Below, one piece after another: positions 13,062-24,340 of a stretch of DNA of 64,000 nucleotides (position 1 is the stretch's first letter; the number at the start of each line of letters is the position of its first letter). The stretch comes from Zygnema cylindricum (Eukaryota > Streptophyta > Zygnematophyceae > Zygnematales > Zygnemataceae), in the NCBI GenBank assembly GCA_037447655.1, contig JBBHKE010001197.1, positions 109,501 to 173,500 on the forward strand, read 5' to 3'. Both the position numbers and the translations under genes were made by a program. Below the pieces are notes generated by a model that searched no databases, was not told the DNA's origin, and worked only from the letters and a program-made list of their open reading frames with translations.

Positions 13062-15469
13062 GCATATTTACATAATACATAAATATACATAAAAGAAAAA
13101 GTTGAAAATGTATGGAAAAAACAAGATACTGTACATAAAAAACCTGATATTGTTTAGAAAAAAATAGCGTACCTTCAATATTTGGTCGCCTTCGGACCCG
13201 TTTAATGTGATGCATTCCCACTAAAGGAGATTTGACCCCCAGCTCTCTGTCAGGCAGTTATAAAGTCAATTTACATCTGTCAAAAACGTACAATTATAGT
13301 TTGGATGAAACAAATTGAAACGAAAAAGTTTTTACTTTTAAATTGTGATGTTATGAAAGAAATCGGAAAAATTCTGTCATGAAGAAGAATACTTTGAGCA
13401 TCCGAAAAAAGAAAACTTTAATCATTTGAAAAAGAAAAAGAGCTTCAAGTGTCCGGAAAAAAAAACTTCTGAAAGAGAGCTTAAAAGCTTTTCTTTTCAT
13501 TTTTTTTAAGTGCCTGAAAAAAAAAAAAAAAAACTTTTTGAGTGCCCGGAAACAAGTGTAACATAACAATGAAGAGCAGTTGTACCTTATCTATAATCCC
13601 CTACTTCTCTCCTTTGTGCTGATTATAACAAATGTAGGTTTAAAAAAATCGTAATAAGTGTAATAAACATTTATAAACAAGTGTGGATTTAAGAAATTAT
13701 AACCAAGTGTAAATATAAATAGTTATAACAAGTGTAGATTCAATCATGCCTTGGAGAGAGAAAACACATTGTGTATTCTATCCTCTCCTTCCTTTCTCAT
13801 TAACCACCTTAAAATACATCAATTTTGCCCTCGCCCAATGGGGCTTTTATTAGAAAGAACAAAAAAGATAAGGTAAAAGGTAATAGCAAAAGAGGGTAAG
13901 GTAAAAGGTAAGGTATAAGGTAAAAGGTAAGGTTAGAGGTAAAAGGTAAGGTAAAAGGTAAGGTTAAAGGTAAAAGGTAAGGTAAAAGGTAAAAAGTAAG
14001 TAACAAAAATATTGGAAAAAGGTTATAGCAAAAAAGGTAAGGTAAAAGGTATGGTAAGTAACAAAAAGGTAAGGCAAAAGGTCAATAGGAAAAAAGGTAA
14101 CGTAAAAGGTACGGCAATAAGGTAAAAGGTTAAGTAACAAAGAAGGTGAGGTACAAGGTAAGGGAAAGGAGTAAGGAGAAGGAGAAGGATCACAACTTTA
14201 CTTTATCAGATTGCTTATTACTTTGGGCTCCACTTTTGCCACAAACGTCTTAACTGCAATACCGAATCAGAATCATAAACAAAATTTTAATATTTGTGTT
14301 CAAAATGTAGGCCAGAAAGTAAGTTTCAAATACTAATATTATCTCAACAAAATCTAAACATTTAGGTTCAAAAGTTGTAAAAAAAAAAGTTCATGTATTA
14401 TTTCCTTACAAGCACAAAAAGTTTCAAACGCAAACCGAAAATAAGGGGATTTGTGATAGACATTCTATTTTCCACTAATACAAAGTCCAAAACATAATTA
14501 AAAGAAAAACATCATAAAAATTGTTCCACCTACCAGTGTGATTTTTCCTTCTTGGAGGTCCTTCTAGTCATATTTATCGCAAAAACTTAAGGAAATAGAC
14601 AACAGTTCAATTTTTTCAATTTTCTCAATTTGGAAATAACCGATGGACATCTATAATATTTGGACCATATGACTTTTAAAAAGTGCGTTTTAAAAAAAAG
14701 GGTTGCAGGTTGATAATGTAGTTTTAGTGCCGAGACAATTACCGTTTAACTAAATAAATCATCATCTTATCATATGAATATCCTATTATAGATGATTACG
14801 ATGATCTTCTGTAAATCATCCTACGATAATCTAATAATTCTAATAATTCTAATAATTCTAATAATTCTAATAAAGCTAATAAACCTAACAAACCTGATAA
14901 ACCCTACGGTCGTAGACCGCCCCCCTTCAGAAATGTCTAATAAACCTCTTGTCTACTGTCCCCAGAAAATAAAATGTTTAAAGACACGATTCAGGAGATT
15001 CCTCCAATACAGAATGCAGATTTTTTCTCACTTTTCAAGTTTCTTTAGGGTTTTTAAGCGTTTTTTAATTGTGCATTGACAATATATTACATGCCTATGG
15101 ATTTCTTGCAATAGCCCTTAACCATATTGTACAAAATTTTGGCTGTTTCTAAAATATTGTTTGCTCCCAATTAATGCTACAAGAATGAAATTTGAGCTCA
15201 CCGAATACAATATTTTGATCTTTCAGGATGCATTTTCTCATCAATTTTCAACACTAACCATACGATAATCGTAAAATTCCACAAACATAACAGAAATTTC
15301 CTCCTCTCTCTTCCTTTGCAAATTTTCTCTCTCTTCTGTCAGAAAAATTCACAATATCCACATTTTACGTAGATTTTGAAATAGAAAAAAGCCATAACAC
15401 ACCTGGCTCAGCTGCAATCTCCTCATCTCCAAGAACCTCCTCTATTCTCCAATCTCCAAAATCGCTCAT
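8355..15469 (-). CDS. TAD3: tRNA-specific adenosine deaminase subunit TAD3/ADAT3 (10 exons)
   Basis: Partner subunit of the ADAT2-ADAT3 heterodimer that makes inosine-34 in tRNA anticodons. Minus-strand exons: 15403-15469, 14534-14563, 14202-14253, 13173-13246, 12382-12515, 11805-11887, 11455-11560, 9851-10699, 9377-9552, 8355-8505. Every junction is GT-AG and all phases agree, giving 573 residues. N-terminal matches are [28 protein letters not shown] and [13 protein letters not shown], then REEW and WPTSFHP at about 128-145. The deaminase core has VDP (190-192), [12 protein letters not shown] with HAV at 389-391 (Val replacing the catalytic Glu, as in all ADAT3), [18 protein letters not shown] (C522, C525) and [12 protein letters not shown]. 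It ends [14 protein letters not shown]. Zinc ligands would be H389, C522 and C525. It is longer than the usual 350-450 residues because exon 8 carries a Ser/Thr/Val repeat insert and a Glu-rich tail. The exon 6 donor (GTTTGT) is weak. Confidence 0.93.
8515..8550. repeat. A36 homopolymer, polypyrimidine tract of TAD3 intron 9
   Basis: 36 consecutive A on the plus strand, i.e. T36 on the TAD3 sense strand, ending nine bases before the last-exon acceptor (GGTTCTCAG). It is positioned as an extreme polypyrimidine tract. A processed-transcript poly(A) tail is less likely since no retrocopy body adjoins it. Confidence 0.85.
8925..9125. repeat. TATATG/TACGTA hexanucleotide microsatellite
   Basis: About 200 bp of GTATAT units with TACG and TGCA variants, inside TAD3 intron 9. 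The open frames through it are repeat artefacts (Tyr-Met-Tyr-Val or His-Ile runs). Confidence 0.95.
10350..10600 (-). repeat. TAD3: coding minisatellite in TAD3 exon 8
   Basis: Imperfect units of about 12 bp (plus strand GAACTGACCGTA variants) encode repeated Ser-Thr-Val-Asn/Ser residues at about 219-300 of TAD3. The array keeps the frame, so copy-number change in 12-bp steps would be tolerated. It lies between the VDP strand and the HPLRHAV motif of the deaminase fold. Confidence 0.8.
10797..11103. repeat. pyrimidine-rich tract in TAD3 intron 7
   Basis: Roughly 300 bp of TCTCC/CTCTCT-type sequence. It is purine-rich on the TAD3 sense strand, so it is not a conventional polypyrimidine tract. 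Confidence 0.85.
11599..11705. repeat. CCTCC/CTCTC tract in TAD3 intron 6
   Basis: Dense pyrimidines fill almost half of the 244-bp intron between exons 6 and 7 (11561-11804). An open reading frame runs through it, but it would encode only Gly/Arg/Glu repeats. Confidence 0.8.
12530..12590. repeat. GGGATA/GGGAGA hexamer array in TAD3 intron 4
   Basis: About ten 6-bp units (GGGATA then GGGAGA) directly upstream of the exon 5 acceptor on the minus strand. There it reads CCCTCT and so forms the pyrimidine tract. Confidence 0.85.
12990..13070. repeat. (TA)n microsatellite in TAD3 intron 4
   Basis: Alternating TATATA with a few A/C interruptions, about 80 bp. Confidence 0.9.
13866..14160. repeat. 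AAGGT/AAAGGTAAGGT minisatellite in TAD3 intron 3
   Basis: About 300 bp of degenerate AAGGTAAAAGGTAAGGT units between exons 3 and 4. On the sense strand it reads ACCTTTTACCTT. Confidence 0.9.
14828..14910. repeat. TAATAATTC 9-bp repeat in TAD3 intron 1
   Basis: About five copies of CTAATAATT followed by diverged TAATAAACC units. It lies within intron 1 (14564-15402). Confidence 0.85.
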
Positions 15470-15994
15470 CTCTCTCTTCCTCTCCCCCCCTCTCTCCATC
15501 TCTCTCCCCCCCTATAACCCTATTTACTGCCAAATGAAATTCTTCAGAATGGAGCCAAAACCCTAAACGGTAAACATCTTATCCTTCTGAACAATGCAAA
15601 ATCGGGCTAAGAAAAAATCACTAAAGAAACAACAAGATGCATTAAATCACTTGGAATGTGAAAGAAAATCTTGAATCTTTTTGGAAACTTCTAGATAAAT
15701 CGGTCGTGTTCACTCATGTCTGAAAAGGCGAAACTCATTGCTTAACTACAGGGGTGTTAAATTAGAATCAATCGTATAAATCTAATGAATATCATAGGCG
15801 AAAGGAAAATAAGATAATAGTATGATATTAAGCTAGAAATCATCGATTATTGAAAGTTTGAAACGTTGGACGCGTTGACGATTTCAATTTGTTTTTTCAT
15901 TCGAACACTTTTGACTTTTGCTAGCGTAGTTTTTGTAACAGCTTCTGTTTCACTTTTTTCGTTGCTAAATTTTTTTGTGTTGTCGGTTTATATT
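15470..15994. promoter_or_regulatory. bidirectional region upstream of TAD3 and a small plus-strand gene
   Basis: 525 bp separate the TAD3 ATG (15469, minus) and the ATG at 15995 (plus). It contains a CT-rich leader next to TAD3 and a plant telo-box-like AAACCCTAAA at 15558-15567, a motif known from promoters of translation and housekeeping genes. Confidence 0.5.
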
Positions 15995-16848
15995 ATGGAT
16001 TGGTCCGAACCGCCATCTACTATCTGGGCAGTTTTGCAGTTCTTAAAAGTAAGTTTCATTCATTTGAAGTTAAAACACCGCAGCAAGAAGCTACTGAAGT
16101 AGTTGCTTTTTTTCAACAAACTAAGTCTTGAAGTTTGGAAAGTGGTCAATTTCAGATAAGATTAAGCCAGTTAGGGTTTTTTTGCTATTTTTATGTGTGA
16201 GGATTGCCGCATTTCTTTCTTCTACTTTTATTTTCCTTCCATGCTCCCTTGCACTCTCTTCTTGGAATATTTCTTCTTCTTTTCCAGGTATTACTTTGCA
16301 TCAAACGTGCATGCCATTCTTTTATGAAACAGTCGGAAACAAGCTAAAACAATAATCGTAATACTGTACGAAAGATGCAACTTTGATGCATTTGTGGCAT
16401 GTACAGGAGAAATCGTTTCACTTTGACTTTTCAGTAAATTGAAATTATCTGAATTTTGTTGTAGTGAGAAGTAAATGGAATTTATCTAATGAAGGTTTTA
16501 CAGCATTCACCAGTTTCTGAGGCTTGCAAGCGAATGAAGGCTAAAAGGGATTTTGTTCAGAATAGCATACTATTGATGCTTCCTGAGGTGACTTTTTTTT
16601 TTATCAATCCGATGAAATTCATATCGAAAGAAAAAGGATTTAAGAAACATATTCAGCATACCTTCATTTTTTCCGATAGTGTTTGCAAACAAGAATATGA
16701 TAGAAAATGGAGGACTGATGTAGATTTTCTACGACTAGTGATGTCATCACCACCTATAATAGCTTTGCAAGGAGGTTAATTTTTTTAAAGCACTTTGCTA
16801 TTATGTTCTTAATTGCAGAAGATGAAAGCTGTCCGACATGCTGAATGA
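15995..16848 (+). CDS. possible 55-residue protein, three exons, unrecognised
   Basis: Exons 15995-16048, 16504-16587 and 16819-16848 join in phase 0 with consensus borders (AAAA/GTAAGT, TTTACAG/CAT, GAG/GTGAC, AATTGCAG/AAG). Together they encode a 55-residue basic, Met-rich protein starting MDWSEPPSTIWAVLQFLK, with ACKRMKAKRDF in the middle and KMKAVRHAE at the end. It has no signal peptide and no clear membrane segment. I recognise no family. Support rests only on splice consensus, phase agreement and the divergent position opposite TAD3. The frame also reads straight through intron 2 to 16779, so intron retention is possible. Confidence 0.4.
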
Positions 16849-17323
16849 AACCAACTTGAATATGCATAATTTAAACGTTTTAATCGTGTCAATTTCCTAA
16901 GAGTTCAAATCTGCTGAAAGTATGTTTTATGGTGTGATAAGTGTAGGCAGTGTGTCAATGTCATCTCAAGAATTTCACAAATATGCAACTAAACTGCCTT
17001 CTAGGATAAAGAGGCAGACTAACTTGTTGGCGTGGTTATCCATTCTTGATTTTTGGTAAAAATGTTCACATCCATGGCAAGGTAAGAAGTTGTTGACATG
17101 CGTTATAATCATCCTGGTTTGTTCGAAAATAGCAATTTTGCATGAGTTACTAATGGTAAATTAACATTGAATATGTGGATGCAGGCTCATTTTCAACACA
17201 AGCTTTAGTACCTTTAATGTCACAGAAGACTCTGGATTACCTGGAATGCACATTGCCACAATGGATAACGTTTGAGGTGAAATAAAACTGTGTGTATTTC
17301 TGTTTTCCAAATTTTTGTTTGCA
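16849..17323. other. intergenic, upstream of the LEA_2 gene
   Basis: AT-rich DNA that should include the promoter and leader of the gene at 17324. Nothing else recognised. Confidence 0.45.
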
Positions 17324-18641
17324 ATGTGGAACTGGAGAGGAGACGAGTCGAATGAGGAGATTTCTCCTGTCCTTAAACATGCAAAAGGAGAAGAGCTTGC
17401 GGCCGGATCAGATGAACATTTATTTGTGAAGGTCCATTCTGTTAAGTCTCGTGAATATAGAGAATCTGAACCCATTCTCCAAACTGATAGTGTTCGTAAA
17501 CGGCGAAGTTCGAGGACTCGACTGTGTCATTGTGTCTACGACTGTTTGCTCATTTTTGGAGCACTTATTGGTCTGGCGATCCTCATTTACTTTTGTAGAC
17601 CTAGAGCTCCGCATATTTCTGTTTCAAAGGCAAGTTTAGGTGGAATAAGCGTATCAACTTCAAGTAGAGGAAAAAAATTTCTGCCAGAAGTTCAACTCGA
17701 CATCAATGTTCTTATCGTCTTTAGAGTTCACAATCCGAATTGGGCTGGATTTGAATATAAGGAGATTACAGCCTCTGTGGAGTATAATGAGAAGGTGATA
17801 GGTGATGTGAAAACATTGAAGGCAGGGAGAATTTTTCCTTGGAAAGAGGAAAATATTGATGCAGATTTAGATTTGAAGGGCATGCAACTGCTTGGAGATG
17901 GCCCTGACCTTCTTGAAGATACTGCAAAAGGAAAAGTTGATTTACGAGTAACTGCTCTAATCAATGGAGCCGTAGATGTCTCTGTTTGGAGTTACAGTAC
18001 TAAGGTACGGGATTTCCAACTTTTAGGGCTAGTTTGGATGGTTATCGTATTATTCTTTTTTGTGCCCTGAAAATTCAAAGATATGTTTTTTCTTCCAATA
18101 TTATATATTTCTTGTTCTTTGTGTCTTAAAAGGATCCTCACCGAGAGATTGTGTTAAATAACGAGAATGAGAGATGTTATGCGAAATAAAGGAGAATGAG
18201 AGATTATGATAAACAAGGAGAATAAGAAGTTATGTCAAACAAGAGGAATTATGTTAATCAAGGAGACGAGAGAGATTATGTCAAACAAGGAGAAGAGAGA
18301 AAAGGAGAATAAGAGATCATGTTAAACAAGGAGAATGAAACATCATGTAAAACAAGGAGAGGGGAGTTGATATGTTGGGCTGAGATTATTTTGTAGATGG
18401 AGATTTTTCTGTACTAGCTAAGGAGAGGATGCCGATAGTACCTTCCATATGGGCCCCATTGTGAGAAAACGAGTTCTCACGAGTTCTAAGTTCTTGCAAT
18501 TTTATTTTCACTAACACGGTTTCTCTTCTTCGTTGAATGGAATTTTTGTGCCATCAGATTCAGGTGGTGTGCAACATTACAGTAGATCCCCTCAAGAAGC
18601 TTTTATTGGATAAAGCTTGTCTTTCAGGCATTGTCGGTTGA
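17324..18641 (+). CDS. LEA_2 / NHL-like membrane protein
   Basis: Two exons, 17324-18004 and 18558-18641 (AAG/GTACGG donor, CCATCAG/ATT acceptor, phase 0), giving 254 residues. A hydrophilic N-terminus (about 1-60) ends in a basic cluster (RKRRSSRTR). One membrane helix follows at about 71-90 (VYDCLLIFGALIGLAILIYF). The LEA_2 beta-sandwich follows: VQLDINVLIVFRVHNPNWAG, then YNEKVIGDV, and in exon 2 IQVVCNITVDP. This architecture is typical of NDR1/HIN1-like and late-embryogenesis group 2 proteins with a short cytosolic tail and an outward-facing domain. The first in-frame ATG was taken as start; the upstream TTG was not. The physiological role (stress or defence) is inferred from the family only. 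Confidence 0.8.
18140..18365. repeat. tandem repeat in the LEA_2 intron
   Basis: About 7-8 imperfect units of roughly 30 bp built on ACAAGGAGAATGAGAGATTA and TGTCAAACAAGG, filling much of the 553-bp intron. Confidence 0.85.
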
Positions 18642-19569
18642 CATGCATGGATTTTAAACGGATCATATTTCATGTTCCATGTATGTCATGTTCCCATACT
18701 TGATGTTCCATGTACGGATCATATTTCATGTTCAATGTCTGGACCATATTTCATGTTCCATGTCTACCGTTCGGCAGAAACACCTTTGTTCTCTTCTAAT
18801 AGTGTGTTATTTTCAAACTTAATAGTATCTTTAAACTTTGATTCTTTTTATTCATATTACACGTTTGATTGAGCATCCCACACCCTTAGTTTCAAGCTTT
18901 GGTCTCAGTTACAGTGGATGATTTCTTACTTTTTTTGGTTACGATAAGGTAATCATTACTCTTCTAGTATTGCAGTGTACTACAAACAAGTAATTGTTGT
19001 AAATTTGCTCTAGATTCTTAAGCAAATTTCATCGGAGTTGGCATGGTTTTGAGAAAATGGACAATGGTTTCAAGCATGCTCTTTGTTAGGCTTCATTTTC
19101 TTCTTTCTATGCTGTCACGAATAAAGATACATTGTCCCTTGTGTTGCTCAATACTAGCTTGTTGAGTTTTTTTGACACTTAATTTGAAGATATGCGACGA
19201 CTCAAGAAGAATTTGTACTCATGCTATTCAGCAAGAGTGTGTAGTTCATACGACCCAAGAACAATTTTGCGACTCACGGTTGTCGATAATAGTTTTCAGA
19301 AGAAATACTAGAGTAAAACCTTCATGAATTCAGCAAAAGATGTTCGAAGCACCCATCATTTCGTCAAGTGAAACATTGGGGGAAATGTCTGTGGCTGATT
19401 TTTTTTTTACTGAAATGCCCCAGTTATATGAGTGAGGAACCGGGAAGCAACATTTGGTGCATCAGGACAGTTCAAATATCATATTTGTATTGTCCCTCAC
19501 ACGAAGTGGCGAAGTATGAGTGGATCCATGAATGTATCTGATAAGGTGCACATCATCAACTTGGCATAC
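18642..19569. other. intergenic, between the LEA_2 gene and the segmental duplication
   Basis: No gene seen. Near its start (18660-18775) are three copies of GGATCATATTTCATGTTCCA-type units spaced irregularly. These form a short minisatellite in the LEA_2 3' region. Confidence 0.55.
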
Positions 19570-19690
19570 TGGGCCTCTATATTATGCAACAATGTGTTTG
19601 TTTGTATATTCAGCAACACAAAATGTGTTTGTTTGTGTATTCTGCAACACGCAGTGTGTTTGTTTGTGTATTCTGCAAGATACATTATGT
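19570..19690. repeat. TGTGTTTGTTTGTATATTC repeat, about 35-bp period
   Basis: Three units containing TTCTGCAACAC. The same words recur at 25045-25125, marking the matching left ends of the two large duplicated blocks. Confidence 0.8.
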
Positions 19691-20119
19691 GAAATGCATT
19701 GTGGTCATCTATAGCAATATGTAGAGTTCAGGAAAAAAAAAACTTAAAAAATAGCCTGCCACTGTGAATAGAAGTTGGACCGAACATGAGTTACTTGGTA
19801 AATCCCATGAAATAAATAGTCGATAGAAAATGAAATCGCAAACATTCGCGTCTGATTCACAAAAAAAACTTTGTCCGAACATCCTTCAACCAGTCAACTT
19901 GAAGTTCTTCAGCCTGTCTAACTACAGTACTATTTCCATGAACTACCCTAAGAAATTCCTCGTAGTATTACTCAGCAACCAGGAGGCTGATGTAAAACAC
20001 ATAATCTCGTCCAAAAAAGAAAACCATCTGTACACAAACCCTACAATATACATGTAAGAAACCACCTTTGTACAGAAACTCTGGAAAAAACATGGTACAA
20101 AACTATCTTTATACAAGTT

Positions 20120-23100
20120 TTAAGGAAGGTGCTCGGCCAGCCATTCAAGAAGGCCCGGCAACTCATCTACTATATCTTCTATTTTCCAAGGAACTCTTTC
20201 GTTTGCATAAGAGACCAGGCCTTTTCCAGCTCCGGTATCTTCGTCTTTATCTTTAGGAGACGGGTTGTACTGAAATCTTGTCTGCACATGCACTCAAAAG
20301 GAACAAACAGACGGATGACAAATCCAAAAGTGTTAAAACACAAGAAAGATGTCAACAGTACAAGAACTGCTGCAATTAGTGCTTATTTTAACTGATTCGC
20401 CATTTTGCACAAGAATTTACATAGAAAACGACAACCTACTTTCTCCCTCCCCGACATCTCTCTCTCCGTGTCTCTCTTAGAAACTTCTATTTCTCTCCCA
20501 TTATCCAAAAAGAAATGGGCAAGCCTTTTATTTCTCTCCCATTCTACTCAAATCTCACGAGGATGGGTAAGCCACTTATTCCTCTCTCATTCTCTTCAAT
20601 CCCACAAGAAAAGACCCAAATGAGAAATGTTCGTACCTTTAACAACTGGTTCCATTTAACGGGTACCATCTCCACTTCTTTTGTCTTCCACCCATACGAG
20701 TTATAAAACTCTCCACCATCCACAGTTCGAAGCTTCCACCTTCTCTCGCTGTTTCTATAAACGTATCCATCCTCCGAGTGTCGCACTCCCCTCACAACAA
20801 ACCGCCCTTCTCCTTCAGTATTCGCTAGTTTGACTGATCCAAAAGGCCACCGTACCGAAGGATCCACAATCGCTTTATCCACAATATTTTGCAGTCCCGC
20901 CCTCACATCTTCCTGCAAAAGAAAGATAAGGAATATAAGGATTATAAAGTAATACTCAAAAAACAAATCACTCCAAAGTTTGAAAACCATATGCCATGCA
21001 ACTGAAAAGAAAATATATATGGACAAATACAAGCCATTTGACAACTAATCCTTCAATTTTCAGGACCTTCCGTTTGCATTTTTGCCCTTTTTTTTTGAAG
21101 TTTATGAAGGAGAGCAAGATGAGGGTATTATTATGAGTTACTCAAGATTTGAAACATGTACTTTGTTGTCAGTGGATGCTTACCTCCAACTTTACATAAC
21201 AGGCTTGAGTAGTCAGAAGAAAACGGAAGTCTGTCTCATAACCCAATGGGCAAATGTCCAAATTCATATGCCTTTCATGATCTAACTTCACCTGATACAA
21301 GCAGGAAAAAAAATGTCAGGAAAAAAAGAAGGAATACTCATTTAGATATTTGTCCCGCAAATTTCTTCAAATTGAGTTTAAGCGCTAGCGAGTCTCTGAA
21401 GAAATTCACTGAGGGAAGCTAGGAAGAAAATCAAAGCACCATCAAGAAAGGGACGAAATTTTTATTTGTGATTTGTATTGCCATTTCAAGCTGGAAGTAA
21501 TTTTGTCAACTCTCAAACAGATAGAAGCAGTACCATTCCTAAACCACTTACCTTAGTGATTTTCAACTGTGAAGAGCCGGTTCTAGGTTCGCCATGTTCT
21601 TCATTGTCGGCTCGAACGCAGGTCACTTTCAGCATAAACTTAGGTTGCTCCTCATCAATCACCTTCAACATGGAACCGAAACAAACAAAAAGGAAAAACT
21701 GACGTCAAATCATTTTTTTTTTCTGAAAGATGGACGCCTATTTACATTTAAATCCCTCCCTCCCTCCCTCCCTCCCTCCCTCCCTCCCTCCCTCCCTCCC
21801 TCCCTCCCTCCCTCCCTCCCTCCCTCCCTCCCTCCTCCCTCCCTCCCTCCCTCCCTCCCCCCCCTCCCTCCCTCCCTCCCTCCCTCCCTCCCTCCCTCCC
21901 CCCCCTCCCTCCCTCCCTCCCTCCCTCCACCCCCTCCCTCCCTCCCCTCCCCTCCCCTCCCTCCCCTCCCCTCCCTCCCCTCCCTCCCCTCCCCTCCCTC
22001 CCCTCCCTCCCCTCCCCTCCCTCCCCTCCCTCCCCTCCCCTCCCTCTCCTTCCGAAACTAGGAAGCTCGGTGAAGAAAATTAAACACCAGAGACTTCTCC
22101 GACCAGTAAAATGGTAGAAAAATGGGGAGTTTATAAAACAGCACATACCTGGATGCTGTACTTTTCTGTTGATGGTATTCTAAAATGGGCGTCTGCATCG
22201 GCTACTTGCTCAATTTGTTCAAACACAGGTTCAGGGAGAGATGTTTCCAGCATCCTGGATATAGCTTCCGTCAATGTTCTTTCACCACAGAGCTGTCATT
22301 CTAGTTTGCTTGCCCGAACAGGATTTAGACCATCAAGTCTTCTGCACGAATACATAACAGCATTTTATGTTAGTTTCCTGTTGTCATGCTCATATTGAGA
22401 GAGAGGAATTACAAGCAACACGCAGAATTTGCCAACGGCAAAGTTAAGCAGTTGTTGGTACGAGTAAACATCAACAGACGCACATATCCTGTAAGAGGGT
22501 ACAACCATCACAACGAATTTAATTTTTCTACCAGGGTCAATCCTTCAAATAACTTGAGAGTAGTATGAAACCAGTTTATAGGCGGAAGCATTACCCTGCT
22601 AAAGTCAAAACTCAACCGTACAAATCATAGCCAGGAAGCTGGGTCAAAACAACTTACATGCGCAAAGAAAATGCCCCGCAGTTAAAGAAAAGGTGATCGC
22701 ATTTTAGTTCTATTTGAGATCAATTACAAATATCTGGACCAAAATCAGTTGCTAGCTCGGCTTGCCATTCGTTAGTTAACTTCCTTACTTACCTTACCCG
22801 TTGGATGAAAGGTAAACCAGCAGTTAATTCGTAATTCAATCTAGTTACACTACAGTCAAATTCCCATGGTTGTCACTCAAACTGCATTTATCTAGTACAG
22901 TTAACAGACTAAAGATACGGAAAATGCCAGTGAATTACGCAAAAAGGTCACTGTATCACCAACAAGGCTAAAAAACTGTCATATGTTATGTTTTGTATAA
23001 CAATATCCAGCATGATATATATAGTTATATCCACCCTTAGTTTTCTTCCTCTCAAATCCTAAAAATCATAGACTGTTTATAAACACAAGGACCTTGCATC

Positions 23101-24300
23101 TCGTCGTTCGCATCATGACAAATAGTAAATCTTTAAAAAAGACTGTTAAAAATCAAATAAACTACCTAGTGTTATCACCACAAGACTTTCAAGTTTATAA
23201 TAAGGGAATCTGGACATCAACCATGACAACAGATTACCTTCTCCCATTTGGACTGTACGTTAGCAAAGTTCCAAAACGAACAACAAGCTTCACACCCAGC
23301 TCCGTATTCGGCTTCAAGTGAGCAGCCTTAGTTTGAACTATGGTGAGAGCTTTAGTAAGGCAAGGGGTAATCCTTGTTGTGACGGTCTTCAGCACCGCTC
23401 TCTTTAAATTTTGATCTTCCTCCTCCGCAGGAATACTATCAGAAATACTTAAAAGTGATTCATCCAGAGCACTAGCAAAATCGTCGAACGATGTTGTTGA
23501 CGAGCTGCATGAAAAATCTGCCTCAGTTTCCGGTAAACGAACTGGTGCTTGCATGTTGAAAACTGGAAAAAGACGCAATTTGAGGTCATATCAATTACAA
23601 CAACAGTGGCCTCCATTCAAAAGCAAGAATGGCCATTTAACTGCATACTTTGAATACATGAAACGAATAAAAATGCAATAACTTTGATCACTCCAAGTAG
23701 CATGCAACATACGATGCCATCTTTTTGAGTTCAAGATAAAAAAGGTTACATCAATAGCTCTAGCTGAGTGCTTGTAGAATAACACAAAGAAAGGGATACT
23801 TAACAATTTAGCAAGTATTGTAGTTTGACTAATTTGAAGTCAGCTGCAAAAACCATTGTCATTCATGTAGACAATAGTGACGATGTCCACATTCTGTGGT
23901 CCGATTAAAGGTAGATGATTCACCATTCTGTCTAATCATAGGTTCAATATCACCAAGGTATTTTTTACTGTCATTGTTATTGTTTGTTACAACTAACTGC
24001 AAATGTTTTGTTACTACCAAAGTTTTTGTTATTACCATGACCTTTGGCAGGAGCTAGAACATATAGAAGTTTGTCAGCCAGAAATGCGTAGGTTTCTGAA
24101 AACTTGGCCGGCACAAAATCAACCAGAAAGGATCCATCGTTGTCTTCATAATTCTTCCATTGTTCAATCATAACTTGCTTTATGAATTGTGGCGCATTGT
24201 GTATAACAACTTCATAGTGACGTTTATCTGGAACGTTTATAACGATGGGTGATGTAGGAGTAGGAAAGCCTGAACGTCTAAACGGTGGAGTATAAGCCAT
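20120..24300 (-). pseudogene. DUF7903-like gene, copy A (in-frame TGA)
   Basis: Seven minus-strand exons: 24036-24300, 23238-23562, 22149-22341, 21552-21662, 21184-21291, 20637-20912, 20120-20281. All GT-AG phases agree (480 codons). The start MAYTPPFRRSG resembles the MAYIPPHKR start of the plant DUF7903 family, whose function is unknown. Later landmarks are FIKQVMIEQWKNYEDNDGSF, LGVKLVVRFGTLLTYSP, LDICPLGYETDFRFLL, EDVRAG, VRGVRHSEDGYVYR and a GLLEWLAEHLP end. Exon 3 holds TGA at 22296-22298 where copy B has AGA, which would truncate the protein after roughly 210 residues. The other exons are open and highly similar to copy B, so decay looks recent. A sequencing or assembly error is the main alternative. 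Confidence 0.75.
21753..22050. repeat. (TCCC)n array in copy A intron 3
   Basis: Almost 300 bp of TCCC/CCCCT units inside the intron between exons 3 and 4 (21663-22148). On the sense strand it is (GGGA)n, a strong G-quadruplex-type sequence. The corresponding copy B intron (32289-32774) has no such array. Confidence 0.97.
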
Positions 24301-24340
24301 CTCTTCAGATTTGCGATACATCACTTTATTATTGTACTTG

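Noticed and set aside
16588-16779. Read-through of the small gene's exon 2 to a longer protein
   Set aside because: A GTGAC donor and a later phase-0 exon fit better, and the extension has a poly-Phe run and no recognisable domain. Kept only as possible intron retention.
21594-22146. Long Pro/Leu/Ser and Gly/Arg/Glu open frames
   Set aside because: Pure (TCCC)n repeat within a DUF7903 intron; no independent start or homology.
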